This document shows positions 1 to 10,930 of a DNA stretch of 64,000 nt, piece by piece; position 1 is the first letter of the stretch; the number at the start of each line of letters is the position of its first letter. Source of the DNA: Atherix ibis (taxonomy: Eukaryota > Arthropoda > Insecta > Diptera > Athericidae); NCBI GenBank assembly GCA_958298945.1, contig OY282609.1:33143212-33207211 (forward strand). The letters are read 5' to 3'. A program made the position numbers and the translations under genes. The notes below the pieces were generated by a model that saw only the letters and a list, made by a program, of their open reading frames with translations, did not search any database and had not been told where the DNA came from.

Positions 1-450
1 ATGGGGTCAAATATAAAATAGACAAGATAAAAAAGGGAAGATGTTTTTTTTGTAATTTTCTACGTTCTATTTATAATTAGATCCTTTTTTATATTTCATA
101 TATCTCGACATAGAATTAAAAAAAAGCAAAGAAATTTCTTGTATTTAAATTTAAATAAAACAAAAAATTAGTTAAAAAGTACAAACAAGAAAATACTGTC
201 AATTTTGTATGTTAGGTTGACATACATATTTGAAAATAAATAAATTGGTTTGACTGTAAAGTTCACTCTGCTTTCAAGGTAATCCCCCATATACTTTCTA
301 CTTGGTTATTTCAGACTATTTATCTGATAAGTTTATTTGTATAGAATTTTCGCAGATGACATTCTGTAAACGTTTCTTGTTGTGCTTACATTTTATCATA
401 TTAAATATTACTCATTTTTTTACGCTATATTAAATGTTCTTGAAAAATGA
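1..450. other. AT-rich, no gene seen
   Basis: AT-rich sequence with short homopolymer runs. I see no coding exon, RNA gene or recognisable transposon. Confidence 0.5.
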
Positions 451-612
451 ATTCTTAAACATGTTCATCCTATTATTGAAACTGAGGAAGTTATATTTCA
501 GCATCAGTTTGCGTTTGGAGCTGATCATTCTAGTATCCAGCAGTGTCATCGGGTAATCGACTACAAAGCATGTAGGAATATTGCTCAAACTAATGAGTAT
601 TCTGATATTTAT
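451..612 (+). pseudogene. Non-LTR reverse transcriptase fragment
   Basis: An open + strand frame of about 50 codons reads PIIETEEVIFQHQFAF then HSSIQQCHRVIDY. This matches the start of the reverse-transcriptase domain of jockey-type non-LTR retrotransposons, where a histidine-glutamine-phenylalanine motif precedes a conserved S/T-x-Q-Q-x-H-R helix. The frame breaks near 612, before the catalytic motifs, so this is a short dead remnant. A related scrap lies at 52561-52662, and a later piece of the same kind of domain at 25748-26038. The clade is inferred from motif memory only. Confidence 0.6.
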
Positions 613-1959
613 TCTATCATCGCCGACGCCCTCGGGGTAGTATCCTAAGTTTAATCGACGATACAACTACCCTTACCCAGAATAAAAACCTTTTCACAGG
701 CATCACTATTTTACAACACCAAATAAATTCCAAACGGGTCTGGTTCAAAATGTGAAGGGTAAGAATGAATGAGTAAAAATGTGCTCATGTTACTTTTACA
801 GTTTACCGAGAACAGGCTCTTGATGTAATCCTAAATGGTAGTTATAAAAAATTTCATTCGCAATCTATCCTACCCATTCGAATCCTTTAGCAAGAAAACT
901 CTTCACTTCCACACTTCTATTATACATCTGTTTCCGTTTTTTTTCCTTATAAAGAACTATTTGCATTGTGCTATAAATAATCAGTAACGCACTATTTTCA
1001 CTAATCCATATTCACTGTTGCACTTCACAAAAGTTGGTTTTGATGGTGTAAGTAAAAATGAACAAAATGATCCTATGAAATCCTTTTTTTACATTCGATT
1101 CCAGTGAAAAGGTAACATTTTATGTATATTTAATCGATGAAATAAATAGTTCTGAGGTAACCACTCTCAAAATTTCCTGATGTGCTTGGTACAGCCTATG
1201 ACCGATATCTTACCACTCACATAGATACAACGTGTACAATTGACTTAAAGCATTTTTCGATTGTCACTTATTTCGATTACTATAGAATTATTTTAACAAA
1301 ATTTACTATTATTCATAATAATTATCTTGAAAAGATTCGTAGTCCTTTGAAAATTATCTTGAAAAGATTCGCAGTCGTTATCACATCGATATGGAATCTT
1401 CTCAATCGATTTATTATCGTAATATCTATTCTAAAAATAATCTAGACCATTTTCGGTATGAAATTAATCATTTTTATCAAATCAAATATTTATATTATTT
1501 AATAGACGAATTAACAATTCTTGTATCGTTAACATATACTTTGTGTCAGATTTCAATGTAAACAATTTGTAAAAATGTCCTTGGTTGATCATATCTGAAA
1601 TAGTGCACGAGAGAGTCAATAATTTAATTTGTTCGAAAAAGCCATATTTAGGAACAGTAAAAGTATTTTTCTTGCTTGGGTATATAATACTTTAGATGGC
1701 CAACTGGTACGTGCGAGTTTGACAAATTTTATAACATAAACTAATCAAAAAGCTGGCAAGAAGGAAATATTAGACATTGTAAACGTTAATGGATTATACT
1801 AGTATAAGTTTATTTGAAGTAAATAAACAAAGAAATTGCTGGTTAAAAGAGTTTTCCGCAGTACAAGAACTTAAATTCTAAAAGTACAATAATTTCGATT
1901 CTAAAATGGAAACGACGACATTGTATTTATTGTGAAAGAAAATTAAGCCTGTACTTTTT
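613..1959. other. Intergenic, no gene seen
   Basis: AT-rich sequence without a supported gene. It contains a 24-bp near-perfect direct repeat (one mismatch) at 1321-1344 and 1353-1376. The 87-codon frame at 1182-1445 has no recognisable domain and fits chance. Confidence 0.4.
1321..1376. repeat. 24-bp direct repeat, offset 32
   Basis: ATTATCTTGAAAAGATTCG followed by T/C and AGTC occurs at 1321-1344 and 1353-1376 with a single mismatch. It looks like a small local duplication. Confidence 0.85.
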
Positions 1960-3175
1960 GAAAATTTTATAAAATAATTTTGACAACAAGTTTGAGAATT
2001 CTTCAGTTAAAAAAAAAATAGATGGGAATGTTTATGATTTTTACAATCATCAAAATTAATGAAATGCAAAGTATTAATGGAAACTAGTTTGGTCAAGTTG
2101 AACAAAAGTTATATTTATTCACATACCAGCATTTGCTTCAAAATATTTATTTTTATCATAAAAATGAATCAAATACTTAAATGTAAAAATATTGAAAGAA
2201 GGTACTTTCGTCAAGATGAACAATAGTTTTATATATTCACACCAAAAGAAGCTTTACACTTAAAAAAATTAATGTAATGCCAATATACACTATTTTAAAT
2301 GTTTAGTTTCATCACCAAAATGCACCAAATTTATAAAATAGGTTTCGTTAAATTTAACGAAAGTTATAATTATTCATACCAAACGAAGGTGTCGCCTACA
2401 AAAACTGAGGTTAATGCTAATACACATCAACGTAAATGTTTAGTAGCACTTTAAATTGTCAAAAGATTGACCGAAAATAAATTCGTCAAGTTGAACGAAA
2501 GCAGTGTTTATTCACACCAAAATAAACATCTTTTTCATAAATATTATTTAATTTCTTATGAATTCAGAACTGTCAAATTGTTAGCATTCGATAATTTTAT
2601 TTAAAATAATTTTGACATCAAGTTTAAAAATTATTCAATATAAAAATTAAAAAAATAAGTGAGAATGCTTACGAATTTATAATCATGAAAATAAATCAAT
2701 TCAAAGTATTAATGTTTATTCACACGCCAGCATTTGCTTCAAAATATTTGCTTTTATCATAAAAATGAATCAAATGCTTGAATGTAAAAATATTGAAAGC
2801 AAGTAGTTCCGTCAAGTTGAACGATAGTTTTATTTATTCCCACCAATAGAAGCATTTTCCCTAAAAAAAGTAATATAATGCCAATACACACTATTTTAAA
2901 TGTTTATTTTCATCACCAAAATGAAGCAAATATAAAAAATTAGTTTCGTTAGATTTAACGAAATTTATGTTTTTTCACACCAAAAAATGGTGTTTTCTTC
3001 TAAAACTGAGTTTAATGCTAATACACATGACCCTAAATGTTTATTAGCAATATTAATTTCAAAAATTCAACTTGACGAAAATAAATTCGTCAAGTTGAAC
3101 GAAAGCGGTGTTAATTCACATTCACACTAAAATAAACGTCATTTTCATAAATATGATTTAATTTTTTATGAATTC
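1960..3175. repeat. Higher-order tandem repeat (2 units of ~600-630 bp, submonomers ~120-140 bp)
   Basis: Two diverged long units lie head to tail: about 1960-2570 and 2590-3175. Matching landmarks are the ATAATTTTGACA block (1974 and 2606), CAGCATTTGCTTCAAAATAT (about 2130 and 2728), and the GAATTC ends (about 2560 and 3170). Within each unit a shorter motif, roughly TTCGTCAAGTTGAACGAAAG followed by a TTATTCACACCAAA block, recurs about every 120-140 bp (near 2090, 2207, 2343, 2483, 2808, 2943, 3085). This two-level layout resembles a small higher-order satellite. No coding frame runs through it. Confidence 0.75.
3066..3099. repeat. 14-bp perfect inverted repeat in the tandem array
   Basis: TTCAACTTGACGAA (3066-3079) is the exact reverse complement of 3086-3099, with a 6-nt loop. 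One arm is the array's own submonomer motif, so a piece of the monomer has been inverted next to its normal copy. Confidence 0.85.
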
Positions 3176-3760
3176 TTTTCGAATAAGACGAGCTAAAACA
3201 TAAACAAAATTTTCATAACAAAAATCTCCTTTGAGAGATTAAACAAAAATCGTTTTATTGCGCAATAATTGAAACACATACACTTAGTGACCATTAAAAT
3301 AAAATTTAACAATCTATTACCATTCGCATATCGCATTTGATAAAACAATGTCATGGCAATATAAATACTATGTTATAAATTTCGAAAATGAAATACTTTT
3401 TCGAAAATTGCACAACTCAAAATGTTATGACGATGATAACTCGATGAAATGTGCATAAAACTTTTAACTCTTTAATGACCTTAAAAAGTGCTATTGTATC
3501 GTAAAGTTCACAATAAAACAATACAAAGTTTGTATTGTACTTTTCTTAAACATACGAGGACTGCATCACATAGTATTGTAAACATGTATTTTTTTTGTTT
3601 CGTTTTGTTGTGTTTTATTTTTGTACATAAACAAACATTGCATTTTTAAGTACATTGTTTTCATGTGCTCTCGTTAATTTTGTACATATTTTCACGTTGC
3701 TCTCAGCTTTTGTTGCTTATCTCTCCATCTCTTAACATTTTATTATTATAGTTCTTATAA
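3176..3760. other. AT-rich spacer
   Basis: AT-rich sequence between the tandem array and the intact mariner. No gene or repeat boundary was recognised. Confidence 0.45.
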
Positions 3761-3762
3761 TA

Positions 3763-5056
3763 CGTGGGCTACTATATATATTTCTGGCCTAATAATGAAA
3801 ATGCGAATATTTATCAACGAAAAAGGTTTTATTGTTTTTCAAAATATTCTCCATCAAGATTTATACACTTTTGCATGCGCTCAAACCAATTTTCGAAGCA
3901 CTTTTTCCACTCCGATTGAGACACCTCCAAAACATGGTTTTTGAATGCTTCAACAGCATCTTCTGGCGACGAAAATCGTTGACCACGCATTTTTTTCTTG
4001 ATGTGTGGGAATAAAAAGAAGTCATTGGGTGCCAAGTCAGGGCTGTACGGAGGATGACCCATCAATTCGACGTTTTGTCCGGTCAAAAAGGCGCTGGTTT
4101 GAGCCGATGTGTGAGAGCTCGCATTGTCATGGTGCACAATGATTCGACTTCTCTTGTTCGTTTTTCGAATTTCTCCGAAGACTTCAGGCAAACAAATGGT
4201 GGTGTACCACTCAGAATTGACCGTCCTACGTTGCACAAGCGGAACAGTCGCCACATGACCAGTTTTGCCAAAGAAACAAGCGACCATTTGCTTCGAAGTG
4301 CTTCTTCCACGAACAACTTTCGTTGGATTTGACTCGTCTTGGAAGACCCACACGGTCGATTGCTGTTTTGTTTCGGGCTCATACGCATAGATCCATGATT
4401 CGTCACCTGTGACGATCTTATAAACGTCTTTTGAAGCACCGCGATCGTATTTTTTCAGCATTTCTTTACACCAATCCACACGAGCCTTTTTTTGAGCGAT
4501 TGTCAAATTGTGCGGGATCCAACGAGAACAAACCTTTTTTACGGCCAGGTGTTCATGCAATATCGAATGTATGCTGGTGGGAGAAATGCCTAGGCATGCC
4601 TCTATCTCACGGTATGTCACATGACGGTCTTGCATTATCAGTTCACGTACGGCATCGATGTTTTCTGGAACAACGGCTGTTTTTGGACGACCTTCACGGA
4701 ATTCGTCTTTGAGCGAGCGTCGGCCACGATTGAATTCGTTGTACCAGTTTTTCACAGTGCTATAGGATGGTGCTTCATAGCCATACAAAGATTTAAATTC
4801 ATCGATGCACTCTTGTCGTGATAATCCACGTCGAAAGTTGTGAAAAATGATCGCACGAAAATGTTCACGAGTTAATTCCATTTTTTTGCCAAATTGATTT
4901 TTTCAAGTCACTGTAAACAACACAAATGATAGTCGTACGTCAAAACGTTCTGAGTACGTTTATGCTAAAAAATGTCAAACTTTCCAATGGAAATGTCAGA
5001 TCGCACCTGGCAACACTTAGTGTTGCCTAGGCCAGAAATATATATAGTAGCCTACG
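3763..5056 (-). mobile_element. Full-length mariner with intact transposase
   Basis: The 1294-bp element is bounded by 28-bp terminal inverted repeats (3763-3790 and 5029-5056) that differ at one base, beginning CGTGGGCTACTATATATATT. It is flanked by the TA target-site duplication expected of mariner (3761-3762 and 5057-5058). The single gene lies on the minus strand with about 175 bp of 5' untranslated sequence and 66 bp after the stop. It is the only complete, undisrupted transposon in the window. High repeat identity and an open gene imply a young insertion. Activity is inferred, not shown. Confidence 0.93.
3829..4881 (-). CDS. Mariner transposase, intact (350 aa)
   Basis: A cut-and-paste DNA transposase of the mariner family, which acts in the nucleus on its own terminal repeats and inserts at TA. 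The N-terminal third holds two helix-turn-helix DNA-binding regions (roughly residues 1-110) with the mariner linker WIPHNLTIAQKKARV. The catalytic triad is complete: Asp in TGDESWIYAYEP, Asp in VHHDNASSHTS, and Asp in YSPDLAPNDFFLF, with 34 residues between the last two (D,D34D). The length of 350 aa is normal for mariner (about 345-350). The start at 4881 gives the usual MELTREHFRAII beginning, and the frame ends DGEYFEKQ. No stop or frameshift is seen. The subfamily is not assigned; it differs clearly from the other mariner families here. Confidence 0.95.
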   Translation of the reverse strand: MELTREHFRAIIFHNFRRGLSRQECIDEFKSLYGYEAPSYSTVKNWYNEFNRGRRSLKDEFREGRPKTAVVPENIDAVRELIMQDRHVTYREIEACLGISPTSIHSILHEHLAVKKVCSRWIPHNLTIAQKKARVDWCKEMLKKYDRGASKDVYKIVTGDESWIYAYEPETKQQSTVWVFQDESNPTKVVRGRSTSKQMVACFFGKTGHVATVPLVQRRTVNSEWYTTICLPEVFGEIRKTNKRSRIIVHHDNASSHTSAQTSAFLTGQNVELMGHPPYSPDLAPNDFFLFPHIKKKMRGQRFSSPEDAVEAFKNHVLEVSQSEWKKCFENWFERMQKCINLDGEYFEKQ

Positions 5057-5058
5057 TA

Positions 5059-6961
5059 GTTGTAATAATATTGAAACTAAACATTCTTTGTTCAAATGCT
5101 TCTTTCTAGTGTTGCACATTATAAAAATGTTTTGAAAGTTTTTTTTTGTATTTTTCTATTTTCCAATTTAGTTTTTTTTTCGAATCCCATTTACTGTTTA
5201 AAGTTGGGTTTTAACTCAACTACAGTCGCCCATCATAATCATCAAATTTAAATCGTTTATTTTAATAGTTTTACTAAATTGTTCAGTTATTATTCAAGTT
5301 TTATTTGCTAATAAAATATGGTAGCTAATTAAAAAAAAAGTCTCCTTCTGATATCGGAGGAAAAAACCGGCCCATGTCCAAAAAAATTTGATTTTTAGAT
5401 TTTTTTTTTAAATTTCCTTACAATTTCTTATGTAATATTAGTTAGTGCAAGTAGTAAAATAAAATAAATTCATTCATTGCAATGCTTCGGTTTTTAATTT
5501 TGCTGATAGATGCTGATTGATGAGATTTATGAAAACGTTCACATTCTCTATTCGCAAACTATGCATAAATAATTTTTGGTAAAACTTAAGAAGAGTCGAA
5601 TCTACTTTGAGATTTTCTCAAAATTTTAATTGAAATTCTAGGATTAGTTCGGATTTAATTTTTGTTTTTGTTCCTTATTATTTATTTTTTTATAACTTTT
5701 TTTTTAAAATCATTAAAAATGTATAGTAAGCAGACGAAAAATTCAGGTATGTGAATCATAATATGTATCAACTTTAAGAGGACAAGGAAACAAATATGAG
5801 TCCGGTTTAGATCTTCTAATATCGTCGCGGTTTCTGCTCAAAATATAGTGGCGTGCCGGTTTTTCAAATGTCCCAGTTGTGTGTCAAGATTGCGGGATTC
5901 ATAGGAACTCAAAATTTAAAGAAAAGTGGTTTTTTTTTCCAAATTAGAAGAAAACACATTCGATATGCCGAGGAACCGTAAACACTACTTTCGTGTTATG
6001 CAATATAAATACAGTTTTTTTTGAGTAGATCGCATTATATTATAAAGGAGTTCTTTAGAATCTACTAGGTGTAGCGTAGAAATGAGGTTAACTTTATTTT
6101 TATATATCAATGTTTATTCACTTCAACGTAGTTCTTTTGGGCAGCATAGAGAATAATTGGGTTTGTTCGTAAAGTACTTTACGTTATTCGGAAAGTACCC
6201 CAAAAAATGTTAACATTTTCTTTACAAACAGTGTAAAGGAGATTAGTACAATCTAATAAAAAACTCATTCATGTTAATATGTATGTAATTACATATCAGT
6301 ACTGGGAAATTTATATCTTTTTAAAAGTTATAAACCAAATTTATACTTAAATATATAACATTTATTAAAAAAATGATTTTTCATATTAAAAAAAAAGTAC
6401 ATCCGTACTGGAAAAATAGGTTACTAAATTGCAATTAACTTACAATCAGAAGTAAATACTAACGAGTATTAGAAATTATTATAACATTTGCATAGGTTCG
6501 TTTTTTAGGTAAAACCAATCAAAATAGCAATTAAATCACAAAAATTTTACTTTTAATTAATTTTTATCGATCATGTAAAGATGCATAAAATTACAGAGAG
6601 AATCTTCGATTGGCTTAACTTCTTTTACCGAATTCAAAATGTCGGACTTTTGAGACGATCAAGAAACGTTCTCTTTCGTCTCTCTAAAATCATTAAAAAA
6701 GAGATCGAAATGTTCTCTTTACTGCATATTCGTTCGCAATTGAATCTCATCGAGTAAATACTCAATTACGCAAAATATCTCAGGAATAATTTAAATTCAA
6801 ACTAACAATGGGTGACTCTGGGAAGGGAAAAAGAGCATAGTTGGTTAGCAAAAGTGTGAAACTAATCAGCTATGCGGCCATCAAATTTCTTGTAACGTTG
6901 CACGAAGGCATTATGGACAAAAGGAACATTTAAGACACTGTGGATGACATTATTACGAACA
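5059..6961. other. AT-rich intergenic, no gene seen
   Basis: No coding exon or transposon was recognised. Patches of more mixed composition (about 5330-5400 and 5800-5920) could be old repeats, but nothing in them is identifiable. Confidence 0.4.
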
Positions 6962-6963
6962 TA

Positions 6964-7740
6964 TTGGGCTGTTCGGAAAGTAATTTCGGTTTTTTCCCAA
7001 CAGAGGACTTAATTGATATGTTTTCACAAACTACTTCGCAGTTAAGCCGCATAATCATATGTATTTTTTGACAGCTGACAGAGCAAGGTTTGCTTGTGAA
7101 AAATTCTATTGATTCTGCACAGTAGTTTTTGGTTGATACACTTAAATATGGAAAGTGAAAAACAGCATTTTCAGCCGTTTTTTATTATTTTACTATAGAA
7201 AAGATAAAAATGCTGTTCAAGCAAGAAAAAAATTATCCGATGTGTATGGAGAAGATGTGTTAAGTGAGCGCCAGTGCCAAAACGGCAATTTTGATCACGA
7301 AGATGCACCACGTTCTGGAAGGCCAGTTGAAGCTGATGAAGTCACAATAAAGGCACTAATTGATGCAAACCGGCGAATAACAACTCGTGATATCGTTGAG
7401 AGATTAAATTTATCGAATACGACCGTTCATGATCAGTTGGAACGGTTAGGTTTAATTTTAAAGCTCGACATATGGGTTCCTCATCTTCTTACGGAAACAA
7501 ATTTGTGCCGTCGCATTGACGTTTGTGATTTGCTTCTCAAACGCCAAGAATCGTTTATTTTGAGTTTCTACCGAGCAACACAACGATCAATTCTGATGTG
7601 TACTCTCATCAGTTGGACAAATTGAATGATTCACTTAAAGAAAAAAGGCCATAATTAGTCAATGATAAAATATTAATTCACTTTAAGGAAATCGTCTTTC
7701 ATTTAAAAAAAAAAACGAATTTACTTTCCGAACAACCTAA
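6964..7740 (+). mobile_element. Mellifera-type mariner, internally deleted
   Basis: The element is about 777 bp. Its ends are inverted repeats beginning TTGGGCTGTTCGGAAAG at the left and TTAGGTTGTTCGGAAAG at the right, read inward. A left TA is present at 6962-6963; the right flank reads TG, so that copy of the target site has probably mutated. Compared with its relative at 41373-42552, the block encoding the first catalytic Asp is missing and the block encoding the second and third is missing too. It is a non-autonomous deletion derivative. Confidence 0.8.
7148..7626 (+). pseudogene. Mariner transposase remnant (mellifera type)
   Basis: Translation from 7148 begins MESEKQHF but needs a frameshift near 7170 to enter the main open frame (through KDKNAVQARKKLSDVYGEDV, VLSERQCQN and APRSGRPVEADEVTIKALID). 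That frame preserves the helix-turn-helix region and the WVPHLL linker. At CDLLLKRQE it jumps directly to sequence that reads IVYFELLPSN in the relative at 41 kb, here out of frame. This removes the TGDE region. The frame ends at TGA soon after. No catalytic residue survives, so it cannot encode active transposase, although the DNA-binding half is nearly intact. Confidence 0.8.
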
Positions 7741-7764
7741 TGCTTAGAAGTCCATAACCTTAAC

Positions 7765-8040
7765 GTATAAAGAACTAATTCGTAGCAGTGCAGGAAGACT
7801 TCGACTAGAATCGCCTTTAGCTCCTCGGGTACACTTCATTGTCGACAGTATGTCCTTTTAAGTTATATTTTGCTTGGGAAATGTCTACCTCAAACCTATG
7901 TGAATAAGTGGACTGGGGAACCACAGGAATTCTTTTTTTGTTAAAAACTCGTTTATGGCCGTGTGACAGGGGATATTATCATGAAGAAGCATCTGAGTGT
8001 CGGGCAATGTCCGATTTGTTGCGAAGAACCCTTTTTCTGG
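7765..8040 (-). pseudogene. Older mariner transposase relic (family E), catalytic end
   Basis: On the minus strand, pieces of a mariner transposase can be read across several frameshifts: LLHDNIPCHTA, then INEFLTKKEF, then TVDNEVY, and ELKAILVEVFLHCYEL. These match the HDNAPCHTA...EFLTKK...ELKAI-VE-FLHCYE region typical of one mariner lineage. Stops and indels are frequent. The YSPDL motif is reduced to PSPLIHIGL. It abuts the mellifera-type element, so that element may have inserted into or beside it. A related 3' end lies at 46281-46410. Confidence 0.6.
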
Positions 8041-10042
8041 GACTTTTATAAGCTACTTATCAGCTTCAATGTCAATCGATGGGCTGACCTCAGAAGAGCT
8101 TTCACTCGTTCCAAAAACTGTGAAAAAAACTCTAAATAAGGTTCTAAAAATTTAATTCGGCATTCCCGAAAAATCTTCATGACAGTGTGCCGCTTGCCAA
8201 AGAATATTCAAATAGTTAAATAAACTCCTTTCATCGATTTACGAAATTTGTGCACTCTAAATACACAACTCTTCTAGTCTTAAACAGTTTAAGAGCATAA
8301 AAAAATTCCACACAACCCTTTGATGATAATAATAATTAATTATTTCAGAAAATGTGTGCCGCATTGTTCAATGTCAAGTAATTATGTTTAAAGAAAGGAA
8401 GAATAAGTACATGAAGCTTTCTAAATATTTGAAAGTATTCTTCTTTATTGATTATTTCTTAACTAGTCAATTCCATTCCATATAGACGAGCAAAACGAAA
8501 ATAAATTCTATAGGCTGCTGTCCATCGTAAATTATGTATAGCCGACTTTGCTCTTAATGTACACCCATTTACATTTAATAGTATTACGATGATATTGGAA
8601 CCGACAGAAATTGCCCATTCTCGTATTTTTTTGACTTTTTATTTATGCCTCTTTCGCATGGATATAATTACAGGTTGCAGATTCGTTTATTACTCGTACA
8701 AGTTATGTTGTCAGCTTTGAAAATGAAAGTCTGCCTGCTATTCTATTGTAGAGAAAAGCTGCTATCGAAGAATTATGACGGCTAATGGAGAACGGTCTAT
8801 GGAGCAATAAAACTCACAGACACAATCATATCTTGACCTGAATTTTAGTTTTTGGCATGCAATGTTCAGAAAATACTATTGTATGATAGTTCGGACGCCC
8901 TACGGGCAAAGAAAAAGTATTCATAATCGATTCGGTGGCAACCGTATGCTGGCTGACCTTAGCACAATTATCGAAAGTCCGCTGGCCAGGGTAGTTTGGT
9001 GGCGAATGATGATGTAGAGCCAAAAAAAAAATCAAAATGGCAAAAATAAAACTCATACTGGAAAAAAGAAAACTGTTAATTTTTTTCTCTTCATTTTTTT
9101 GTTGGTATTTTTTCTCTTTCTGAAAGCTCACAATCTTGATTCGTAATCAGTCCCTGTATTCGAGAGCGATAAGAAGAAATTTGTCTGCCATGATTTGAGT
9201 AAAATATAAATGAATCGCGTGACCTTCTTGGAGTTGATAAAGTCACTCTGAAAAAGACATGCAGTCGCTTGGCATACTACACGGCGACAGCTTCTTGGCC
9301 AAAAATAATAAAACGTGTGTAATTCTGTTCATTCTTCGAGGATTTTCTATTGATTATTTTTTCTCCTCGTTCCACTTAGAACATTATTTATATACTTTTC
9401 TTTTTTTTACCACCCTAAGTTGCCATTTTTTCTCTACTTTTTTCATATCCATTAAATTTTTATACTTCCTGTTCCCTTGAACAATAATAGTTCTTTTGAA
9501 AGTTTCCACTTTCATTTTATTAAGCCTTCGAAATAAAAAAAAATTATGTCGTAAAAAATTTCTAAATTTCGCAAATTCATTACGAGGTACAGCTCAAAGG
9601 ACCATTTTGATATGCACTTTAAATGTTAGTTAGTTAATGTAAAAGTATTTATTCCCATTTGAACAGAGACTTAGTTTTGTTATTAAAATGGAATCGTGAT
9701 TTTTTTTCGATGGTATTTCGTTTTCGTTGATTTTAATTTGAATGTATTCTTTGCTTGTGTTTGGTGAAAGGAGAATACAAAAGTTTGCAGGAATATTCTA
9801 TTAATAATAAATTCCAATTTCATATGCGATTTTATTATTCCCATATTTGAATTAAACTGATAAACCGCGAGGCATATTTGATATCTGTACGGGAAAAGAC
9901 AATATGTTAATTTTATTGTATAACATTTAGTGTTATCATCAGGATATAGTTATTATGATACAAGCGAAATGCAATAACGCAAGATTATTTACACCCGCGT
10001 TTTCAACAATATTTTAGCGAATGTTTATTCACTTTAATTATT
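8041..10042. other. Intergenic, no gene seen
   Basis: AT-rich sequence with a less AT-rich patch around 8820-9020 that I could not identify. Small open frames here (for example 8826-9131 minus and 9259-9480 plus) have no recognisable domain. Confidence 0.4.
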
Positions 10043-10044
10043 TA

Positions 10045-10930
10045 CCAGGGGTATAAGCTTAAATCCGCTGTTTGGTTATAGATGGCGTAAGTGAGCGTAT
10101 TAAGCTACCATGGGCACGCCATACTTTTTTTTATGAGTTTGACATCTGTCAACCTTCATCAATATTTTTTCTTTCGTAATCATGTCTAGTTTTGTACCAG
10201 AGAAGATCTCTGCTTTTCTGCTTCAACTTGAAGAAATCGGCTGCCGAATCGCATTGAATTCTTATGGAGGCCTATGGTGACAGTGCTTTATCAGAAACAA
10301 CGTGCCGAGATTGGCTTCGTCAGTTCAAAGACGGTAATTTTTGATTTGTGGAACAAGAAGCGTGAAAATCGGCTCAGGAAAAAGATCGGAAAATGGGCGC
10401 CGCATGAATTGAACGATAGGCAAATGGAGCCACGCCAAAACACATGCGAAATCTTGTTCGCCAATCAAAAAATAAAGTCGTTCCTGTGTCGGATTGTGAC
10501 AGGCGATGAAAAGTGAATATATTTCGAGAATCCTAAACGCAAGAAATCGCGGGTTGATCCCGGCCAACCATCAACATCTTCCCCAAAACCAAATCGCTTC
10601 GGACGGAAGACGATGCTGTGCGTTTGGTGGGATCAGCAGTGTATCGTTTACTATGAGATGTTGAAACATGGTGAAACTATAAATTCCCACCGCTACCACC
10701 AACAACTGATCAAATTGCACCGTACTCTGCGTGAAAAAGGACAGATTATCAACAAAGACATGACAAGTTGATTTTCCTCCACGGCACACGTCAAAAATGG
10801 CCCGAAACTACTTGGAGACACTCAACTTGGAGGTGCTACCCCACCCCGCTTATTCATCAGACCTGGCCCCTTCCGACTACCACCTGTTTTAATCGAAGAG
10901 CCACGCGCTCGCTGAGCAGCACTTCGAGAA
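10045..10930 (+). mobile_element. Mauritiana-type mariner, truncated copy (A1)
   Basis: The left terminal repeat CCAGGGGTATAAGCTTAAAT follows a TA at 10043-10044. The homology to the fuller copy at 14777-16017 continues through the 5' leader and coding region to about 10930, where the sequence changes abruptly. The right terminal repeat is missing. An internal deletion of roughly 165 bp removes the region between GAAAATCGG and AAGATCGGAAAATGGG. Confidence 0.85.
10182..10930 (+). pseudogene. Mos1-like transposase remnant (A1)
   Basis: The gene starts ATGTCTAGTTTTGTACCAG, giving MSSFVPE as in mauritiana-subfamily (Mos1-like) transposases. It keeps blocks such as [23 protein letters not shown] and the WWDQQ region, but has frameshifts, an in-frame TGA directly after GDEK, and the internal deletion. 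The region encoding the HDN motif is also damaged (GGCACACG-type junction near 10780). It is truncated at about 10930, within the ALAEQHF block. It is not functional. Confidence 0.85.

Noticed and set aside
1182..1445. 87-codon + frame
   Set aside because: No recognisable domain; it includes a 24-bp local duplication, and its composition fits chance.
4054..4712. Several frames of 90-118 codons inside the intact mariner
   Set aside because: They are antisense or out-of-frame shadows of the 350-aa transposase.
8826..9131. 101-codon minus frame
   Set aside because: The N-terminal half is Lys/Phe-rich low complexity and the rest has no motif.
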